DNA of 64,000 nt from Linum tenue (taxonomy: Eukaryota; Streptophyta; Magnoliopsida; Malpighiales; Linaceae), in NCBI GenBank assembly GCA_946122785.1, contig CAMGYJ010000002.1:56879703-56943702 (forward strand). The letters are read 5' to 3'. Position numbers and translations under genes: made by a program. Positions 34,514 through 45,580 of this stretch are shown piece after piece. The notes below the pieces were generated by a model. That model made no database searches. It was not told where the DNA came from and saw nothing but the letters and a program-made list of their open reading frames with translations. Position 1 is the stretch's first letter. Every line of letters starts with the position of its first letter.

Positions 34514-35469
34514 CCAGTGGACATACAATAGTCATTGAAAGTTTGTGAAGTAAATTCACCAGCATTATCTAGACGTATTTTCTTGATTGGAAAATCAGGA
34601 AAATGTGCTCATAGTCGTATCAATTGGGCAAGTAATCTAGCAAACGCCAGGTTGCGAGTTGATAGTAAGCACACATGTGACCATCTAGTTGATGCATCAA
34701 CTAAAACCATAAAATATCTAAATGGTCCACATGGTGAGTGAATTGGCCCGCATATATCACCATGTATACGTTCTAAAAATGTGAGAGATTCACTCCTTAC
34801 TTTCACAGGTGATGGCCGTATAATCAACTTGCCACGAGAACATGCAACACATGATACATCTTTAAACTGATAAATTTTGTGACCTTTCAATGGATGTCCA
34901 CATGTATTGGCAATGATTTTTCGCATCATAATCAATCCGGGATGGCCTAACCGGTCATGCCAAACTATAAAATTATCAAGATTTGTAAACTTCTGGTTTA
35001 CCACTACATGAGTTTCAATTGTACTAATAAACGTGTAGTACAACCCAGAAGAAATAGCAGGCAATTTCTCCAATATTTATTTTTTATCAGAGACCATATT
35101 TGTTATCATAATATTTTCACCAAAAAAAAAAGTTATCATAATATACTATTTACTCTCTTCTTCCTTTGTCTCAATATGATATCCATTTCGGCGAATATCT
35201 TTGTAACTCAATAAATTTCTTTGAGACTTTGAAGAGTATAAGGCTTCATTGATATATAACTTGGTTCCTTCTGGTAACAATACACTAGCTCTTCCGGAGC
35301 CTTCAATTAAATTTGTACTTTCAGATATAGTACTAACATTTGCTTCTCGCATTTCAAGATGCGAAAAATATTTCTTATCCTTCAAGATTGTATGTGTCGA
35401 TGCACTATCAATAAGACACACATCATGGTTTTTGATCTTGGTGCCAAGCATGGGAATATTCATTCTCAA
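34514..35469 (-). pseudogene. Copia 2 protease and first part of integrase
   Basis: Protease lies at 35469-35146, with the catalytic motif in CLIDSASTHTIL. GAG-pre-integrase and integrase lie at 35073-34514, with the HHCC finger (WHDRLGHP...CVAC), the first Asp in HGDICGP and the second in VLVDAST. Stops around 35090-35150 and an in-frame TGA at ~34609 break the frame. The integrase is then cut by the gag-only element inside the codons for NDYCMSTGID. There is no room for gag between here and the LTR. Confidence 0.87.
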
Positions 35470-35616
35470 ACAAAGATTTCATGTGTTGATTAATAAAGGA
35501 AATTATGTAAATTGAAATAGGACAATAAAAGAAACAATTTGGGAGAATCGACATACCTTGATCAGAACAATTGTGGATTTAACCTTTTCAAAAGGAAGAG
35601 TCTCGTGCTGATAACG

Positions 35617-35891
35617 TGTTATAAAACTAATTGAAAATATAAACAACTACAAGAGAAGATTAGAGAGGGAAATACACAAGAGAAGTGAGGGGAATAGTTT
35701 TTCTTATTCATACTCCTTTGTGATACAATAGTGTGCTCTATTTATAGGCACCCTTTGGTAACCACTACATCCTTACATCAATGCATATGAATTAGAGATA
35801 ATAATATAGGAATGGGAGTTACATGTAACTCCCAAGTGAGCATCTAATGTGGTAGGCCATTGGTCATCCATATATAAATATTTACATAATA
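35617..35891 (-). repeat. 5' LTR of copia 2
   Basis: This is the partner of 28533-28807. The primer site lies directly to its left on the plus strand (TCTCGTGCTGATAACG). Confidence 0.92.
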
Positions 35892-36144
35892 ATTTTTTTC
35901 CACCCAAAATTTTATGGTGTAAACAACAATGATGCTAGAGAATTCATCTCAGATGTCTTGACCCAACTATTTTTCGATGCAACAGTGAAATTTTAGTAAT
36001 TAGCAGACAACAACATTTATTGTCTCCGCAAATTTTTGTATTCCCCAACTGGGGTTTCCCCATCACTCAATCCTCTACTACCGCCACTAGAGGTAGAACC
36101 GGCTTCTGTTGAATATGGATATTAAGAATCCTGTTGAGATTTTG
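35892..36144. other. Spacer between copia 2 and a LINE
   Basis: No gene recognised. Confidence 0.4.
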
Positions 36145-36158
36145 GTGTAGTAATTGAT

Positions 36159-37145
36159 TTTTTTTTCCACAAAAGATAATTATATATTGATTGAATCAAA
36201 TAGACAATTACATTCTGGAGTTCAGCCAGACCTGATAATCAAACAAACGACTTGTAGTCGGGTACAAAGACAAGACTTTACGAGCCACCAAATGAGCTAC
36301 CCTATTGTTATGCCGACCTACAAATCGTACAGTAAACCCCAAATTCCCATCAAAAAGCTGGACCACCTCCTCTAGAATGGAGCCTACACGACTATCCCGA
36401 ACATCCCACCTAAGAATCTTCCCAATGATCACCTGGGCATCACCTTCAAACCTCACTTCCGTAAACCCACTAGCCAAACACCATATGATAGCCTCCCGAA
36501 GAGCAAGCACCACAACCATCATTGGATCCTCGATCAACGGAAATTGGACCCCCTAACCAAGAGGATCGCTCTATCCGGACTCATGATCCCAAGCCCCTTA
36601 ACCACCTGCCGAATGGGAACCCATCCTTACACCTCCAACCCACATACAAATCGCCATATTAGACCCAACAGGATCCAGGGGAGGAGCCTGGGAACGAGAA
36701 AGCTGGAGGGGCTGATCCACCGGAAGGCCAATCCATTCCTTCACCTGTTGCAGGAACTGCCGCATAAAGGTTGGGATCCCAAACTGTTTGCCCTAAAAAA
36801 CAACCCAATTTCGAGATCGCCAAATCCGCCATAACACAGCAACTACCTCCATGAGCAAGGGTGGTTGGCGAATCAAGGCTAATAATTTCCTTAAGAAGAG
36901 CGGGAAAGCATGACGAGGCAACCCTTCACCCAGGTGGGCAAGCCCGGAATGATCCCAAAGGGCACGAGCTACCGGACAATTCAGAAACATATGCTCCAAA
37001 GTCTCTGAAGATACCCAACACACCTGGCATCGAGGGAGTACATCCACCTCCTTTTTAATCAGGACCTCCGTCGTTGACAGTATTCGATGGAAGATTTGCC
37101 AGACAAATACCTTAAACTGGGGGGTATATCAGCCCCCTAAACGGA
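36159..37145 (-). mobile_element. 5'-truncated L1-type LINE with target duplication
   Basis: A 987-bp minus-strand fragment ends in a short A-tail (poly-T at 36159-36166). It is flanked by a 14-bp duplication, GTGTAGTA(A/C)TTGAT, at 36145-36158 and 37146-37159 with one mismatch. It encodes the zinc-binding tail of reverse transcriptase (CQVCW..EHMFLNC; WRIWRSRNWVVF) and RNase H (LREAIIWCL...FEGDAQVIIGK...NNRVAHLVARK). Stops separate the two. It is the same family as the LINE at 14540-15525, but older by its stops. Confidence 0.87.
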
Positions 37146-37159
37146 GTGTAGTACTTGAT

Positions 37160-37768
37160 CTTGATATCCATTAAAGTATCAAATATTGATCTTGATCCAA
37201 AACATAGCATATTGGATATGCTATGAAGCTTGGTAAATTCCTTCCGTCACTCTCTAATTCATATATTCAGGGCATCAGTGCACCTAGTGATGACCCTCAA
37301 TTCAATCTCATCATACCACAACTATTTGGAATGAAAATTATCCATGACAAAACACCAGTAGCACAAATAGTTTATTCAATCAAAATTCTACACTTTAACA
37401 AAAACATAAATGGAAAGTACAGGGAACTAAAGTTAGAATCACATGTAAGAAATATGGCGATTTTTTACCGTACCTCTCTATCTTTTTGCAAGCTTGAAAT
37501 CAATTATGTAAATCTAATTAGTTTCAAAGATAGAATTTATAGTGTTTTAGTGCAATTGTTATATGTAGAATTAAAAAAAAAACATACATACTCAATTGTA
37601 CAAATCAGTACATGTAAAGCATGCTCTAATAGTATTATCTTCTCTTGCCTCTTGTAGCTGGCTCGATAAGTAGTAAATAAATAGGTATGTCGTAAGCAAA
37701 AGCAATCTAATTATATATATTAGGACCACAACAAAATCAAAGAATGTCTATCTAGCTAACAAGCAGCA
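37160..37768. other. Upstream region of the O-methyltransferase fragment
   Basis: The DNA is AT-rich. One open frame (37223-37657) has no family signature. Nothing else is seen. Confidence 0.35.
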
Positions 37769-38007
37769 ATGGAGCTTCTGGATGCCTATCCCCAAGTTTC
37801 ACTGTTCGGCTACATTAACTCAATGGCCCTCCTATGTGCAATCGAGTTGGAGATTGCAGATTTGATTCAAAGCCATGGCCATATTGGCCAGCCCATGTAC
37901 TTGCAAGAGCTAGCTGCCGCTCTCAAAATCTCTCTCGTCAAAGCTCCATTCCTCCAATGACTCATGCACGAATGGATTGTAATCTGCCATACCAACACAT
38001 ATATACA
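37769..38007 (+). pseudogene. Plant O-methyltransferase N-terminal fragment
   Basis: ATG 37769 opens a 63-codon frame. Its pattern, SLFGYINSMALLCAIELEIADLI, then GQPMYLQELAAALKI, is the dimerisation domain at the start of plant caffeic-acid/flavonoid-type O-methyltransferases. A TGA follows APFLQ, where the family has Arg (RLM), so one C-to-T change explains it. Homology runs on a few codons and then stops at the copia 3 LTR at 38008. The methyltransferase fold and SAM-binding region are absent, so this is a broken first exon. Confidence 0.75.
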
Positions 38008-38326
38008 TGTGACTTGAATCGGACTATCAGTCGATACGACCCGCGGTGTATGAGCTCAATGTTATTTGGATTCGGCTACTAGACCTAGTCTGTAACTGCT
38101 TTTCCTTTACCATATTGGATTAGGGTTAGACCTAGGAGAAGTACTATAAATACTTCTCATACTCCTCTGTAATTTGTATCTCCTCGAAAAGTATAGTGAA
38201 ACTGGCTCTTTCCTGTCCGTGGACTAGCTAACACACATTGTGTTAGTGACCCACGTAAATCGTGTATGTGTGTGCTTTCGTTTCTTGCATTGTCGAATCC
38301 TCCTATTTCCCGATCCGCAAAGCAAC
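38008..38326 (+). repeat. 5' LTR of copia 3
   Basis: It starts TGTGACTTGAATCGGAC and ends AAGCAACA. It contains the AAGTACTATAAATACTTC promoter-like stretch, and the GACTAGCTAACACACA block shared with the solo LTR. Confidence 0.82.
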
Positions 38327-38394
38327 AGTTGTGATAAGTGGTATCAGAGCCTGGTTGAAAATCAGGCTAGGGTTTCGATTATGAAGAATGATGT

Positions 38395-39010
38395 CGGTAA
38401 ACATGATGATCGATAAGTTCACGGGGAAGAACAACTTTGCTATATGGCAGATCAAAATGCAGGCTTAATTGAAACAACAAGGGTTGTGGGGGTCGGTGTC
38501 TACGAAACAGAAGAAGGCAGCGGTTGATGACGATGAGTGGAATACCCTAGAGGAGAAGGCTCACTCGACTATCAAGCTATCGTTGTTTGATGACGTCATC
38601 ATTGAAGTCACTACTGAGAAGACTGTCGTGGGCTTGTGGTTGAAACTGGAGAGTCTATACATGACTAAGTCTCTAACCAACAAGCTGCATCTCAAGCAAC
38701 GATTGTTCAGCTTGAGGATGCAAGAAGGTACGCCTTTGAGTGAACATTTGGAGCAACTTTATTCTATTTTGTTAGATTTACGCAATATAGATGTGAAAGT
38801 TAATGATAAAGATGTTGCCCTATGCCTGCTTGTGTCTTTGCCAAGTTCATATGATAATTTCGTATATTCTTTTATTGTTGGTAAAGATAACTTGTCATTG
38901 GAAGATGTTCGATCTGCTCTTCATACGAGAGAGAGATCATATATAAGGTGTCTGGATCTGTACAGGTGGTGAAGTATCGGGGTTGGCTGTTACAAGTGGA
39001 AACGGAAAGA
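38395..39010 (+). pseudogene. Copia gag fragment (UBN2 type), copia 3
   Basis: It starts around IDKFTGKNNFAIWQIKMQA, typical of Tnt1-like gag, and is broken at once by TAA (38466). The 167-codon frame 38469-38972 continues through WNTLEEKAHSTIKLSL, LWLKLESLYMTKSLTNKLHL, LSEHLEQLYSILLDL, LLVSLPSSYDNFV and LEDVRSALHTRE. A frameshift follows ERS near 38945, and gag sequence is lost by ~39016, before the zinc knuckle. It is a clear gag remnant that cannot make a working protein. Confidence 0.85.
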
Positions 39011-39016
39011 AACTTA

Positions 39017-40128
39017 TTTTAATTTCTTTTTTCATTTGATAATCCCAATTTAAGATAACAAACTTATTTTATTAGGTAAGATTTATTAACTTTTGATAGA
39101 TTAATTATCTAAATTTTGAAAGCTTAATGGGAAAACAAAGTAACATATACATATATGGATATAAACATGTCACAATTGCATTCCGAAAGCATAATTACTT
39201 GTGAATTAGTTTCGTATAGTTTTATTAAACTTTACACATTTTAAATTACATAATTTATTTTTAATTGATGATTAAAGCTACAACATATGTAGGTAGATAA
39301 AATGTATTAATGATGTATCTTAAATTGGTAAAATGACGTAGGTAGATAAAATGTATAGTGTTATTAAAAAAAAAGTTAGGCCTACAAAATGAAATAGATG
39401 GTGGATTTCATTGATGTAGAGGAGACGAAAGTGGTATGTAGTGAAAAGGAAAAAAGTTGTTGATGTGGCAGTAAGGGCCACATATAAAATAGATTTGATA
39501 TTTCATGGATGTGGATGGTCTAAGCCACCATACCCTCCTTAATGATCGACATCATTGGATTGTTTTCTTAATTACTAATACAACCACTAATTTTTTAAAA
39601 TAGTCAGATATAGTACATACATTTTTATAGAACACTATGACAACCAAATAATTTAGTTACTGAATTTTATTATTTCATTATTTTTAACGTCTCTAATTCA
39701 AAACCGAACACGAAACTTTGGTTCCATTTGGAACCAAATTATTTAGTTATCTAAGATTTTTAAATTTCTTGCTTAAATTCATAACCAATAATAGTTGGTT
39801 GGAGAAAGTAAAAATCAATATGCTACCAAATTATTTGGTTGGAAAAACTAAAAATTACTATGCTACCAAAATTATTTGCTTGGAAAAATTAAAAATCATT
39901 TTGCTACCAAATTATTTGGTCTCTTCCAATTTTATTTGACTATCAATACTTTGACTTCAATCAGATAACCATATTTGTAGTATTCTAACTACCAAAATCT
40001 AATTGATTGTATATACTATCATTTTCACAACTAATTTTAGTTTGGTTGTAAACTCTTTGGTTAAAAAAGTTAAGTTTTTGTTGTAGGGTTCCTTACCACC
40101 GAACTGAAACACCATGGTTATAAGTTTG
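39017..40128. other. AT-rich intergenic DNA with a 40-bp minisatellite
   Basis: No gene is recognised. Bases 39797-39917 hold three ~40-bp tandem units of the form GGTTGGAAAAACTAAAAATN..TGCTACCAAATTATTT. A palindrome, TTTGGTTCCATTTGGAACCAAA, split by a TT centre, lies at ~39717-39738. Confidence 0.5.
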
Positions 40129-40136
40129 ATGGCAAT

Positions 40137-41362
40137 TAGAGGTGGCAATTCTCAATCAAATCCACAATCGATTAAAAATATCTATCTAATCCAATTCATT
40201 TAAATCCAATCCATTTGATTCAAATCCAATTGGATTGGTGGATGAATTGATTGATCCATGGATCCAAATGGCAAATTACGGTTTGGTACCTATACTTTTT
40301 ATGTTTTACATTTTGGTACCCAAAATTTATTTTTTTATATGAAAAATATCATTGAAAAATTACGTTTTGGTACCTTAAATATTTTCATTATAATGTTTTA
40401 GTACCTAAACTTTTCACATTTTATATATTGGTCCTTGGTTGAGGATGTCATTTGGATTCATGGATAATCCACCAATCCACTTGATCCAATCCATCAATCC
40501 ATCAATCCATTGGATCCAACCCATTTGATCTATGGATCCACCAATGCAATTAGGGCTGGAAGTTTGATACCGGTATTTGGGATATACCGAATACCGTACC
40601 AAATTTGTCTATATTTGGTATTACCAAATACACGTATTATTTCTTGGGATTGGGATTGAGATTGAATTTCAATTGTAATTCGATATTAGGGATTACGTGA
40701 TTGGAATCGGTATATACCAAAATACCGATCAATACCGAAATATAATCTAGGGTATATTTTATCCTCTCAACTAGACTCTCTCATTCACTACTGCACAACC
40801 CTCAACCACCAAGTGTGTCATTTAATTATACATAGATTATTTCATCTTTGTTTCACAACTCAAAAGCCCCCATCAAACTCAATTTTGATTTTCCAATTTA
40901 AGTCAATCTCATCTCTCACCTAATAACTTGTTGTTTTCATAACATCAAAAAGCAAACACTAGTATTAGTCAACTCTCAGCCTTCAATTCGTCATATTAAA
41001 GATTACTAATGACAAGAACTTGAGATATCACCTCTCATTCATTCTCCTTATCCATATCCTAGCTCTAGGCAAACTCAATACTCTTTGCTTAGTCTCTTTG
41101 CCCTAAATTAAACAATCAAATCTAATTTATATATTTAACTATTTATTTGAAATGTAATTAATTTCGTATTCGATAATACGGATTGGGATACCATAATATT
41201 TAGGGATTGGGATTGAGATACCGAAATTATTTAGAGATTGAGATTGAGAATATTGACTTTCGGGTATAATTCGGTATTTGATATTAGAATACCGATACCG
41301 TACAAATTTCCACCCCTAAATGCAATTCACAAATCCATAAATCAATCCATTTGCCACCTATA
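40137..41362. mobile_element. Outer hAT-like non-autonomous element, host of a nested one
   Basis: The ends TAGAGGTGGCAA and TTGCCACCTATA are inverse partners. They are flanked by ATGGCAAT (40129-40136) and ATGGCAAC (41363-41370), 7 of 8 bases. AATCCAATCCATTTGAT-type motifs fill both subterminal regions (40160-40260 and 40440-40550, 41327-41350). A second hAT-like element (40551-41318) sits inside the right arm. No transposase is present. Confidence 0.7.
40551..41318. mobile_element. Nested hAT-like element, copy 1 of the ATACCG family
   Basis: Ends TAGGGCTGGAAGTTTG and (inverse) TAGGGGTGGAAATTTG are flanked by a perfect 8-bp duplication AATGCAAT (40543-40550, 41319-41326). The ends are rich in TATACCGAATACC and GGGATTGGGATTG motifs. 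It is a close relative of 56880-57537. It has no coding capacity. Confidence 0.88.
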
Positions 41363-41370
41363 ATGGCAAC

Positions 41371-41963
41371 CCAAAGAAAATAACATATGAAATATACCCT
41401 CCAACACAGCCCACGTGGTAATGCCCCACACGGTATCACTTTGTCCCCGTGAACCTTCCTCCACCATCCAATTTGCCCTCTCAATTCAACTGTACGTACT
41501 AGTTGGAAGAAGCATTAATCAATAAGATAAGATACAAACCCATAAAAGAATCAAAGAGATATGGAGGAGATTCCCATAATAATTATGCCCACATGGTAAT
41601 GAACTAAAATAAGTACACTATCTATAAAAATTTACAAGTTGGAGGAGGGAGAAAAACAAAAAGTAATTCGTACATGACAACCAAAAGACTCAAAAAAATA
41701 AGCAAAGCCAACCAACAAAAGGTGAGAGTAAACAAACGTTACATAAAAGACAATATAACAAAGTGCAACATGGGCTAAATGGAAGTTTTACAGTAATTAA
41801 GCACATATATTATATATGCATGTATGATGAGCTTACTATTGAAGATCAATCCCCCCTCTCTTATATATAATTGTGCCTTATAATCAACTTGGAATTAACG
41901 TTCAACCGGACCAATTCCTATAGCGCGCGGTTAACTATTATTCACTCGCCAGAACGGTTCTCT
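41371..41963. other. 3' flank of the Aux/IAA gene
   Basis: This AT-rich DNA probably holds the 3' untranslated region next to 41964. No other gene is seen. Confidence 0.45.
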
Positions 41964-44218
41964 TCAGCTTCTGCTCTTGCACTTCTCCACAGCTCTTGGT
42001 GCTGCATGCAAATCAAAATCCACAACTAATCATAACTGCATATGCGTACGATAAACAGAGCTTTTGCGACCAAGTTGGTCACGGAAATAACAAAATTGCT
42101 GTCGCAAAAAAAAAAAAGGTGATGACTCTTTAATGTTTTCATATATATATATGTACTTACCAAGTCCAATTGCTTCAGACCCTTTCATTATTCGCAACCG
42201 CTTGCATGACTCCACGAACATCCTGCATTTATGGATGAAACAAGAGGAATAAATTACCATGCAAAAAAACACGAGAAGCCAATTAGCCACCACAAAAAAA
42301 CGACTTACTCCCAAGGAACATCTCCAACAAGCATCCAGTCTCCATCTTTGTCCTCGTAACTTGGCACGTATTCGGAACCGTTCAAGAGATCTACCAGCTT
42401 GCTCTCGCTCATAAAATCCTTCATCCCATTTGGTCCGCAATTGCCTGTGGGAAGAATTTGTAACTCTCGCCATCAATAAAAAAAATCATCCAGATCGATG
42501 TTAATAATAATTTTATAGCGACGAGCTAGCTAGGCGGTGACTAAATAGAATTAATTACCGATAGTGAAGGAGCTGAACATTTTGCCGAGGGACTCGGAGA
42601 GGTCGCTGTAGCTGTTGTAGAGTTTCAGGTCGACTTTCCTGAGGTACGGAGCGCCATCCATGCTCACCTTCACGAACGCCGCCGCCGGCGGAGGTGTGGC
42701 GGTGGTGGTGGCGGTGGTGGCGGCGGCGGGTTTCTTGGAAGGTTGGGCGTCATTACTACTTTTCTGGACAGCCATCACGTTCTTCCTGAACGACCGGATG
42801 GGCGGCCAACCCACCACTTGTGCCCTGCAACACAACAACAATAATAAAAATAAATTCAACCCCAACGCATACATTATTAGTTTTTTTTTCTTCATTCTTT
42901 TTTTTTTTTCCTTCTCCCGGGTGGAAATCACTATTCACCAATAATGATGGGATTAATTATTACATTTTTCTATAGTAGGTTAGCCTAAAAGAAAGAAAAA
43001 AAAAGAATACAAAATTTAATATGCAGCTCTAGTAGTTGGGGTGTATTATGGGTAGTATGAAATTGATAGTTCACAATACTATTTTAAGGAACTACCTAAT
43101 GATTGTTAAGGAGATGAGTAAATTAATTAAGAGCTAAAGAGGTATCTTTCTTACTTTCTTAAGTATGTAATGAATCATAAATCAGTTGATCCCAATAACT
43201 TGAATTGTTGAGACAAAATTACGATGTATCTTATACTACTCTCTAACATACCGGCCGTCACAGCATGTAACAACGTCAGGTGGGTGAAACCACGCTTTCA
43301 GTACCCGATATTTATTATTTTTTTTAAAAAAAATTGGCCCCAGCACCAGCAGCAGCACGAAGAAGAGAAGAGAAGAGAAGAGGTGAGATTAGATTAGATT
43401 CATTAGATGGTGTTTGTTTGGCAGCCGAGAAAATGGAAAGTAAAAGATTCCATATGTTTTGTTCTTTTCCCTTATGCTCCCGACACCCAACCAAAACCAT
43501 CAACCCCAAAGTAGGCCCCAAACCAAGAAATTAAACAATACAATTAATTCTCCCACACTCTGGAGAATCAATGGATCTCGGCAACTAGACAGCCAGATTA
43601 TCCTAATCACTGATCTGTGCCAACCAAACCAAACCAAATCAAACCATTTTATATGAATATCATTCATGGTCATCAGGTCATGGGTCATATCCCCAAGTCC
43701 TAACCGCCGCCCGAATCTCCTAATCACATGCATCGACTCTATATGCATACGTTTGTTTCACTACTAATTAACCACGCCCTCTTAATTATATTACATATGC
43801 AGAAAGAAATACGGACTGGTTTGGATTACTAACGTGCTTGAGCGTACAAGCCGGAAAAGAATAATAATATAAAGCGAAATTTATATGGAAAAAGAAATAA
43901 TAAAACATACTTGGCAGGCGGCTTTGCCGGATCGTTGTTAGAGCAAGCAGCAGCAGCAGCGGATAATTCGTCCTTGTTCATCATCTTCTCATCGTTGTTG
44001 GCTGTCTTGATGGCGGCACCATGAGGATCGCAGCCGTCCGTCTTGGCGGACGGTGACAAATTGAGCTTCAAATCGACGGTCTCCGAGAAGCCTCTCTTCC
44101 CAGCAGCGCCGGTTCTACTACCCAGTGGTGGTGGTACTGTGGGCCCGGGGAGACCCAGCCTGAGCTCCGTCTCCTCGAAATTGATCGTCACGTACATGTC
44201 AGCCTCCGCGGTCGCCAT
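41964..44218 (-). CDS. IAA: Aux/IAA transcriptional repressor (IAA7/14/16/17-like), five exons
   Basis: Exons 44218-43911, 42824-42559, 42444-42309, 42222-42161 and 42001-41964 join with GT..AG introns into 810 bases, 269 residues plus stop. Domain I has the EAR repressor motif TELRLGLPG (residues ~16-24), which recruits TOPLESS. Domain II has the degron [13 protein letters not shown] (~104-117), recognised by TIR1/AFB receptors with auxin. Domains III/IV form the PB1 domain ([17 protein letters not shown]; the [18 protein letters not shown] block; [11 protein letters not shown]) and the usual end [12 protein letters not shown]. It should sit in the nucleus, bind ARF proteins, and be destroyed when auxin rises. 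A run of Ala/Thr/Pro between degron and PB1 is low-complexity. Exon phases match the usual five-exon pattern of the family. Intron 1 is long (1086 bases). Nothing is broken, and this is the clearest host gene in the window. Clade choice rests on the conserved C-terminus. Confidence 0.96.
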
Positions 44219-44611
44219 AACGACGAAGAAAGTCTTCCTCCGCAGCCTCTCGTTGATTGAGGTTTTGCGGTAGTGTTAAGAGTAGTAATGGTTTTGTTGG
44301 TTTCTGGTATTGGAAATGGGGAGAAGGGGAGGGGGGGAAAGGGAATGGGATGAGAAGGGATGATATATGATCGAGGTGGGAGGGAGGGGAATTTTGGACG
44401 GTGCGTGGTGCGACACGTGGACGGTGGATGGTGGTTAGGCAGCCCTCGCGGCTTTGTCGGGGAAAGAGGGGAAGAGATGGAAAGAGAAAGGGAGAGGGAG
44501 TGATGGCACGAATGACGTATGCCACTGGGTGGGGTTTAGGGGGAGAATGAATGAATGATTGTGGGATGTGTGTGGACTGTGGAGTGGGGTGGGACAGGGC
44601 CCAACTTGACT
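44219..44611 (-). promoter_or_regulatory. 5' leader and proximal promoter of the Aux/IAA gene
   Basis: On the minus strand this stretch is rich in CCTTCTC/CCCTTTCCC pyrimidine tracts (44300-44350 and 44450-44510), typical of plant 5' leaders. A CACGTG-type core (CGACACGTGGAC, ~44411-44422) may be a G-box. I saw no clean TGTCTC auxin element. The hAT-like element at 44620 abuts this promoter. Confidence 0.45.
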
Positions 44612-44619
44612 CGTCCAAT

Positions 44620-45572
44620 TAGGGATGATAATCAAACCTATGATCGTGGGTATCTGCCCATCTTCGACCCAGTCAATATGGAGATAGAATCCTTGCTTTG
44701 ATCGGGTATGGACGGGTATATATGAGTAAAACCCGCAAAGAACTAGATGGGTATGAGGCTGGTATGGTTTTAGTGTCCCCCGCTTCATACCCAAACCCGA
44801 CTCACCAAGGTATTTTGCTATACTTAATAAGCTATAAATATATTTTTAAAAATTATTATTAGCACGAAGGTAATTAAATAAGAGAACATTATTAAAATGT
44901 AATTATATTTATCAAAATCCTTGAAATTTTTTACCCTCTCAGGCGGTCACAGTTTACTTTCTCAATTTCTCATTGTCACCGCCTTTCCTCTCCTTACTCC
45001 TGAATCATCTTGGAGACAACCACCTTACCAAATTGTTGATGAGATAATAATAGGTCATTGCGTATCATTTTTTATATTTGAATTATTTCGATGCATATTG
45101 GTGTAACTTAGTGTGTTTGAATAATTGGTAGTCTAGTAGACTTTAATCTTTTAGAAGCAAAAGAGGATTTGTTTAGTTGACAAGTTTATGTTAACTATTT
45201 ACTATATAGATGTGTAAGATTAGAAGATGAATGATTTGATATAATATAATATTTTCATTTTATTGATTAATCAATATTTAGGATTGAATGCTTTTTCCTA
45301 TTAAGAAATATTATAACTATATTGATTTCCGCTATTTATTGTGTATGTTTTGTGTTATAATTGAAGACATACATGTGCAACTTTAGATATAATAATATTG
45401 CTTATACGGGGCGGGTATTACCCATGAGTATCCGAAACCCATGGGTATGGGGATGAGTTTGTAAAACCTCACTCCACGTGGGTATGTGGCGGGTATGGGT
45501 TTGGGTATTTTGTAATGGGGATGGAGATGATTTAGACAGACCCGCCCCCAACCCGTCCCATTGTCATCCCTA
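44620..45572. mobile_element. hAT-like element beside the Aux/IAA promoter
   Basis: Ends TAGGGATGATAAT and (inverse) TAGGGATGACAAT are flanked by CGTCCAAT (44612-44619) and CGCCCAAC (45573-45580), 6 of 8 bases. GGGTATGGG/ACCCATACCC motifs fill both ends, with AT-rich DNA between. It has no transposase. Confidence 0.7.
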
Positions 45573-45580
45573 CGCCCAAC

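Larger units (their letters stand above)
28533..35891 (-). mobile_element. Ty1/copia retrotransposon lacking gag, split by a nested element (copia 2)
   Basis: Two 275-bp LTRs (28533-28807 and 35617-35891) differ at one base that I can see. The element reads on the minus strand. The primer-site region, CGTTATCAGCACGAG, lies inside the right LTR and the purine tract CCAAGGGGAG inside the left one, as in copia 1. Protease, integrase, reverse transcriptase and RNase H are recognisable, but gag is missing: protease starts only ~150 bases from the primer site. A 2969-bp element sits in integrase. The 5-bp flanks (CGACA and ATTTT) do not match, so one flank was altered or two copies recombined. Confidence 0.9.
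38008..39016 (+). mobile_element. 5' portion of a Tnt1-like copia retrotransposon (copia 3)
   Basis: It has a 5' LTR (38008-38326), a primer site TGGTATCAGAGCCTGG at 38339-38354, and about 200 codons of gag, then a sudden end near 39016. The rest of the element and the 3' LTR are not in the next 25 kb. A solo LTR of the same family lies at 21338-21666 in inverse orientation. Confidence 0.85.

Noticed and set aside
12038..35891. Integrated pararetrovirus
   Set aside because: The LTRs, target duplications, primer sites and copia gene order (integrase before reverse transcriptase) identify LTR retrotransposons; no movement or coat protein genes are seen.
43300..44800. Open frames at 43324-43748 and 44199-44794
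   Set aside because: They lie in intron 1 or in the pyrimidine-rich leader of the Aux/IAA gene and are low-complexity.
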